A stretch of DNA of 8,075 nucleotides from Methylovirgula sp. GTDB taxonomy: Bacteria > Pseudomonadota > Alphaproteobacteria > Rhizobiales > Beijerinckiaceae. Both the position numbers and the translations under genes were made by a program. Position 1 is the first letter of the stretch. Each line of letters opens with the position of its first letter. Positions 5,967-8,075 of the stretch are shown one piece after another. Location of the stretch: positions 1 through 8,075 of the forward strand of contig JANXSV010000304.1 in NCBI GenBank assembly GCA_025356505.1, given 5' to 3'. The notes beneath the pieces were generated by a model, which searched no databases, was not told where the DNA came from, and saw nothing but the letters and a program-made list of their open reading frames with translations.

Positions 5967-8075
5967 TCACGTCCGGATATTGTTCTTCACCGTTTCAACG
6001 AGTTGTTTTAGCGAGAAAGGCTTGGGCAGAAAGCCGAAGTCCTCGCCCTCCGGCAGGTTTTTGGCGAAAGCGTCTTCGGCGTAGCCCGAGACAAAGATTA
6101 CTCTCGCGGTGATGCCACGTTTGCGCAATTCGCCGAACATGGTCGGGCCGTCCATTTCGGGCATGACAACGTCGGAAACGATGAGATCAATCTTGCCGCC
6201 CGCCTCTGCAACCACGTCCAGTGCCTCAAGGCCGGAAGCCGCTTCCAGCACAGTGTAGCCTCTGGCGGAAAGCGCCCGCGCGCCAAAAGCCCGCACGGCC
6301 TCTTCATCTTCAACGAGCAGAATGGTGCCATGTCCGGTAAGGTCGGCGGACGCGACAGGTTTTGCCTCTTCCTTCTTGACCTCTTCCTCACCGACACCCG
6401 GGATGTGGCGCGGCAGCAGAATGCGGAAAATTGAGCCCTTGCCAATGGTTGATTCGCAGAAGACATAGCCGCCTGTCTGCTTGATGATGCCATAGACCAT
6501 CGAAAGACCGAGGCCCGTGCCTTTGCCAACTTCCTTGGTGGTGAAAAATGGTTCGAAAATCTTGGCTTTCACGTCATCGGGAATGCCTGTGCCGATGTCT
6601 TCGACCTCGACGCCAACATAGTCAGCCGCCACTAGCGAGGCTTCTGGAATTAAAGCACAGTCCGCCGGAGTGAAATTGCGGGTGCGGACGGCAATTTTGC
6701 CGCCGTTGGGCATGGCGTCGCGGGCGTTTACGACAAGATTGACGATCACCTGTTCGAATTGGTTGACGTCAGCCTTGGTAAACCACAAGTCGCGGCCATG
6801 CTTCAAATCAAGTTCAATTCGCTCGCCCACCAGCCGCTTGAGCAACATTTGAACGTCCGACAACACATCACCAAGCTGGATAACCTGTGGACGCAACGTC
6901 TGACGGCGCGAAAAGGCCAGCAACTGCCGCACCAGACCGGCGGCGCGGTTGGCATTTTGCTTGATTTGCATAATGTCCTGGAAACTCGGATCTGTCGGCC
7001 GGTGCGAATTCAGCAACAGATCCGAATAGCCGATGATCGCGGTGAGCACATTGTTGAAATCATGCGCGACACCGCCCGCCAGCTGGCCGATAGCCTGCAT
7101 TTTCTGGCTTTGCGCGAAGCTCTCCTGCAACGTGCGCTGCTCGGTCATTTCCAGAGCGAAAATATTGGCGCGGCGCTCGCCCTCAAAATCCTCAGCGGCA
7201 GAGAAAAAGAATCTGGCAGACCTATTTTCGGTGCCATCCAGGGTGGCGTCTACAGGCTCGATCTCGCTTTTACCGGCAATCGCAGCGCTAAGCGCCTCAA
7301 AAACCTTTGGGCGATCACGTTCGCCAATCGCTGTGAGTAGCGAGCGGGTGGTGGCGTTGGGCAAGAGCTTCATGGCCGCCGGTATCATTTTCACGAAGGC
7401 GGCGTTTGTCTCGTATATGGTGCCGCCATTGCCCACGGTGGCGATTGCCATTGGTGTGGTATTGAAGAACCGCGCGAAGCGGACCTCGGCGACACGAACA
7501 TTTTCTTCACGGTCCTCACCGGCGGCGCGGTTGATAACCAACGTGCGCGACGAGCCGGGGCTGTTATCCTGACCAAAGGCGACCCTGTGCAACAGGCGCA
7601 CCGGCAATGTCTGGCCGTTACGGCACTTGAGATCGAGATCGAACTGCTGGGTTTTGACATCGCCTGCGCCGCCACTAATGGCGCCGATGAGCGCGGAGCC
7701 GTCACCTGCTATGATGTCCCTTAGGCTGAGACCGCCGGAGCCGACCTGCGCCAGATCATAATCCAGCCATCCGGCAAGCGTGGTGTTGAGATAGGTTATG
7801 CGGCCATCCGGCTCGGCGGAAAGAAATCCGGCTGGCGCATGGTCAAGAAAATCGATTGCGTGTTGCAGCTCCTGAAAAACGTTTTCGTGCCGCTCGCGCT
7901 CCCGCGTCGTATCGGTCACTGTCCACAAGGTCAGGGGCTTGCCGGAACTGCGCTCAAGCGGGCGCGAGCGCAGGCGATACCATCCAAAAGCGCCATCATT
8001 GGTGAGGCTGGGCGCAAGACGCACCTCCTCGGAGCCGCGTTTGCTTTCGCGCGCCGCCTGAGCAAGGCGATAAAC
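5967..8075 (-). CDS. cckA: Hybrid sensor histidine kinase CckA (5' end outside the window)
   Basis: CckA starts the CckA-ChpT-CtrA/CpdR phosphorelay that controls the alphaproteobacterial cell cycle. The frame is open to the window edge, giving 702 visible C-terminal residues. Numbering from the first visible residue: the end of a PAS-like domain (to about 60), then two PAS-like regions (about 73-185 and 195-312). The HisKA helix has [20 protein letters not shown] with phospho-acceptor His338. The HATPase shows [10 protein letters not shown] (450-459), DIGTGIPDD (493-501) and [13 protein letters not shown] (517-529). After a Glu/Lys-rich linker comes a receiver with ILLVEDEE, phospho-acceptor Asp635 in [11 protein letters not shown], and Lys685 in LPKPF. 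The [12 protein letters not shown] and [24 protein letters not shown] blocks are very close to CckA as I know it. A GTG at 8024 is internal, not the start. The expected N-terminal membrane anchor lies beyond the edge. Confidence 0.94.
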   Translation of the reverse strand, partial: VYRLAQAARESKRGSEEVRLAPSLTNDGAFGWYRLRSRPLERSSGKPLTLWTVTDTTRERERHENVFQELQHAIDFLDHAPAGFLSAEPDGRITYLNTTLAGWLDYDLAQVGSGGLSLRDIIAGDGSALIGAISGGAGDVKTQQFDLDLKCRNGQTLPVRLLHRVAFGQDNSPGSSRTLVINRAAGEDREENVRVAEVRFARFFNTTPMAIATVGNGGTIYETNAAFVKMIPAAMKLLPNATTRSLLTAIGERDRPKVFEALSAAIAGKSEIEPVDATLDGTENRSARFFFSAAEDFEGERRANIFALEMTEQRTLQESFAQSQKMQAIGQLAGGVAHDFNNVLTAIIGYSDLLLNSHRPTDPSFQDIMQIKQNANRAAGLVRQLLAFSRRQTLRPQVIQLGDVLSDVQMLLKRLVGERIELDLKHGRDLWFTKADVNQFEQVIVNLVVNARDAMPNGGKIAVRTRNFTPADCALIPEASLVAADYVGVEVEDIGTGIPDDVKAKIFEPFFTTKEVGKGTGLGLSMVYGIIKQTGGYVFCESTIGKGSIFRILLPRHIPGVGEEEVKKEEAKPVASADLTGHGTILLVEDEEAVRAFGARALSARGYTVLEAASGLEALDVVAEAGGKIDLIVSDVVMPEMDGPTMFGELRKRGITARVIFVSGYAEDAFAKNLPEGEDFGFLPKPFSLKQLVETVKNNIRT

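Noticed and set aside
6759..7572. Plus-strand open frames opposite cckA
   Set aside because: They are antisense shadows of the conserved kinase core. They show no family resemblance and have no ribosome sites.
8022..8024. GTG as the start of the histidine kinase
   Set aside because: The frame stays open for 17 more codons to the window edge and reads as PAS-domain sequence, so the gene is simply cut by the window.

Overview
The window reads as chromosomal DNA of an alphaproteobacterium. The evidence is a three-gene split proton-translocating transhydrogenase (pntA1-pntA2-pntB), a tiny aa3-type cytochrome oxidase subunit IV gene just upstream of it, and a hybrid histidine kinase with the sequence signature of CckA, the cell-cycle kinase characteristic of this class. 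The DNA is moderately GC-rich and densely coded. No gap between genes exceeds about 130 bases. I could not settle the order or genus from the sequence. There are no tRNA or rRNA genes, insertion sequences, CRISPR arrays or other signs of recent insertion.

Layout, left to right. Bases 37-3280 hold a minus-strand respiratory and redox cluster, transcribed right to left: a 48-residue aa3 oxidase subunit IV-like membrane protein (3134-3280), then pntA1 (1897-3054), pntA2 (1448-1894) and pntB (37-1443). The pnt genes are 2 and 4 bases apart, so they are almost certainly one translationally coupled operon. It makes a membrane enzyme that uses the proton motive force to drive NADPH formation from NADH. 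Bases 3367-4719 (minus) encode an ABC1/UbiB-like atypical kinase of unknown substrate.

Bases 4782-5168 (minus) hold an HxlR-type transcriptional regulator broken by one in-frame TAG. The frame continues intact after the stop and supplies the rest of a normal HxlR protein. Divergently, 5297-5908 (plus) encodes an NAD(P)-binding, NmrA/COG2910-like reductase. The 128-base gap between them carries two overlapping 17-base inverted repeats (GGTAT-N7-ATACC and TTAGA-N7-TCTAA), which look like the regulator's operator. This regulator/reductase pair is a common arrangement for electrophile- or redox-responsive control.

Bases 5967-8075 (minus) encode most of CckA: PAS domains, HisKA, HATPase and a receiver. 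The 5' end runs off the window. It converges on the reductase gene, and an inverted repeat lies between the two stop codons.

I see no new multi-gene system. The points most worth a second look are the interrupted HxlR gene with its probable operator and the easily missed 48-codon oxidase subunit gene.
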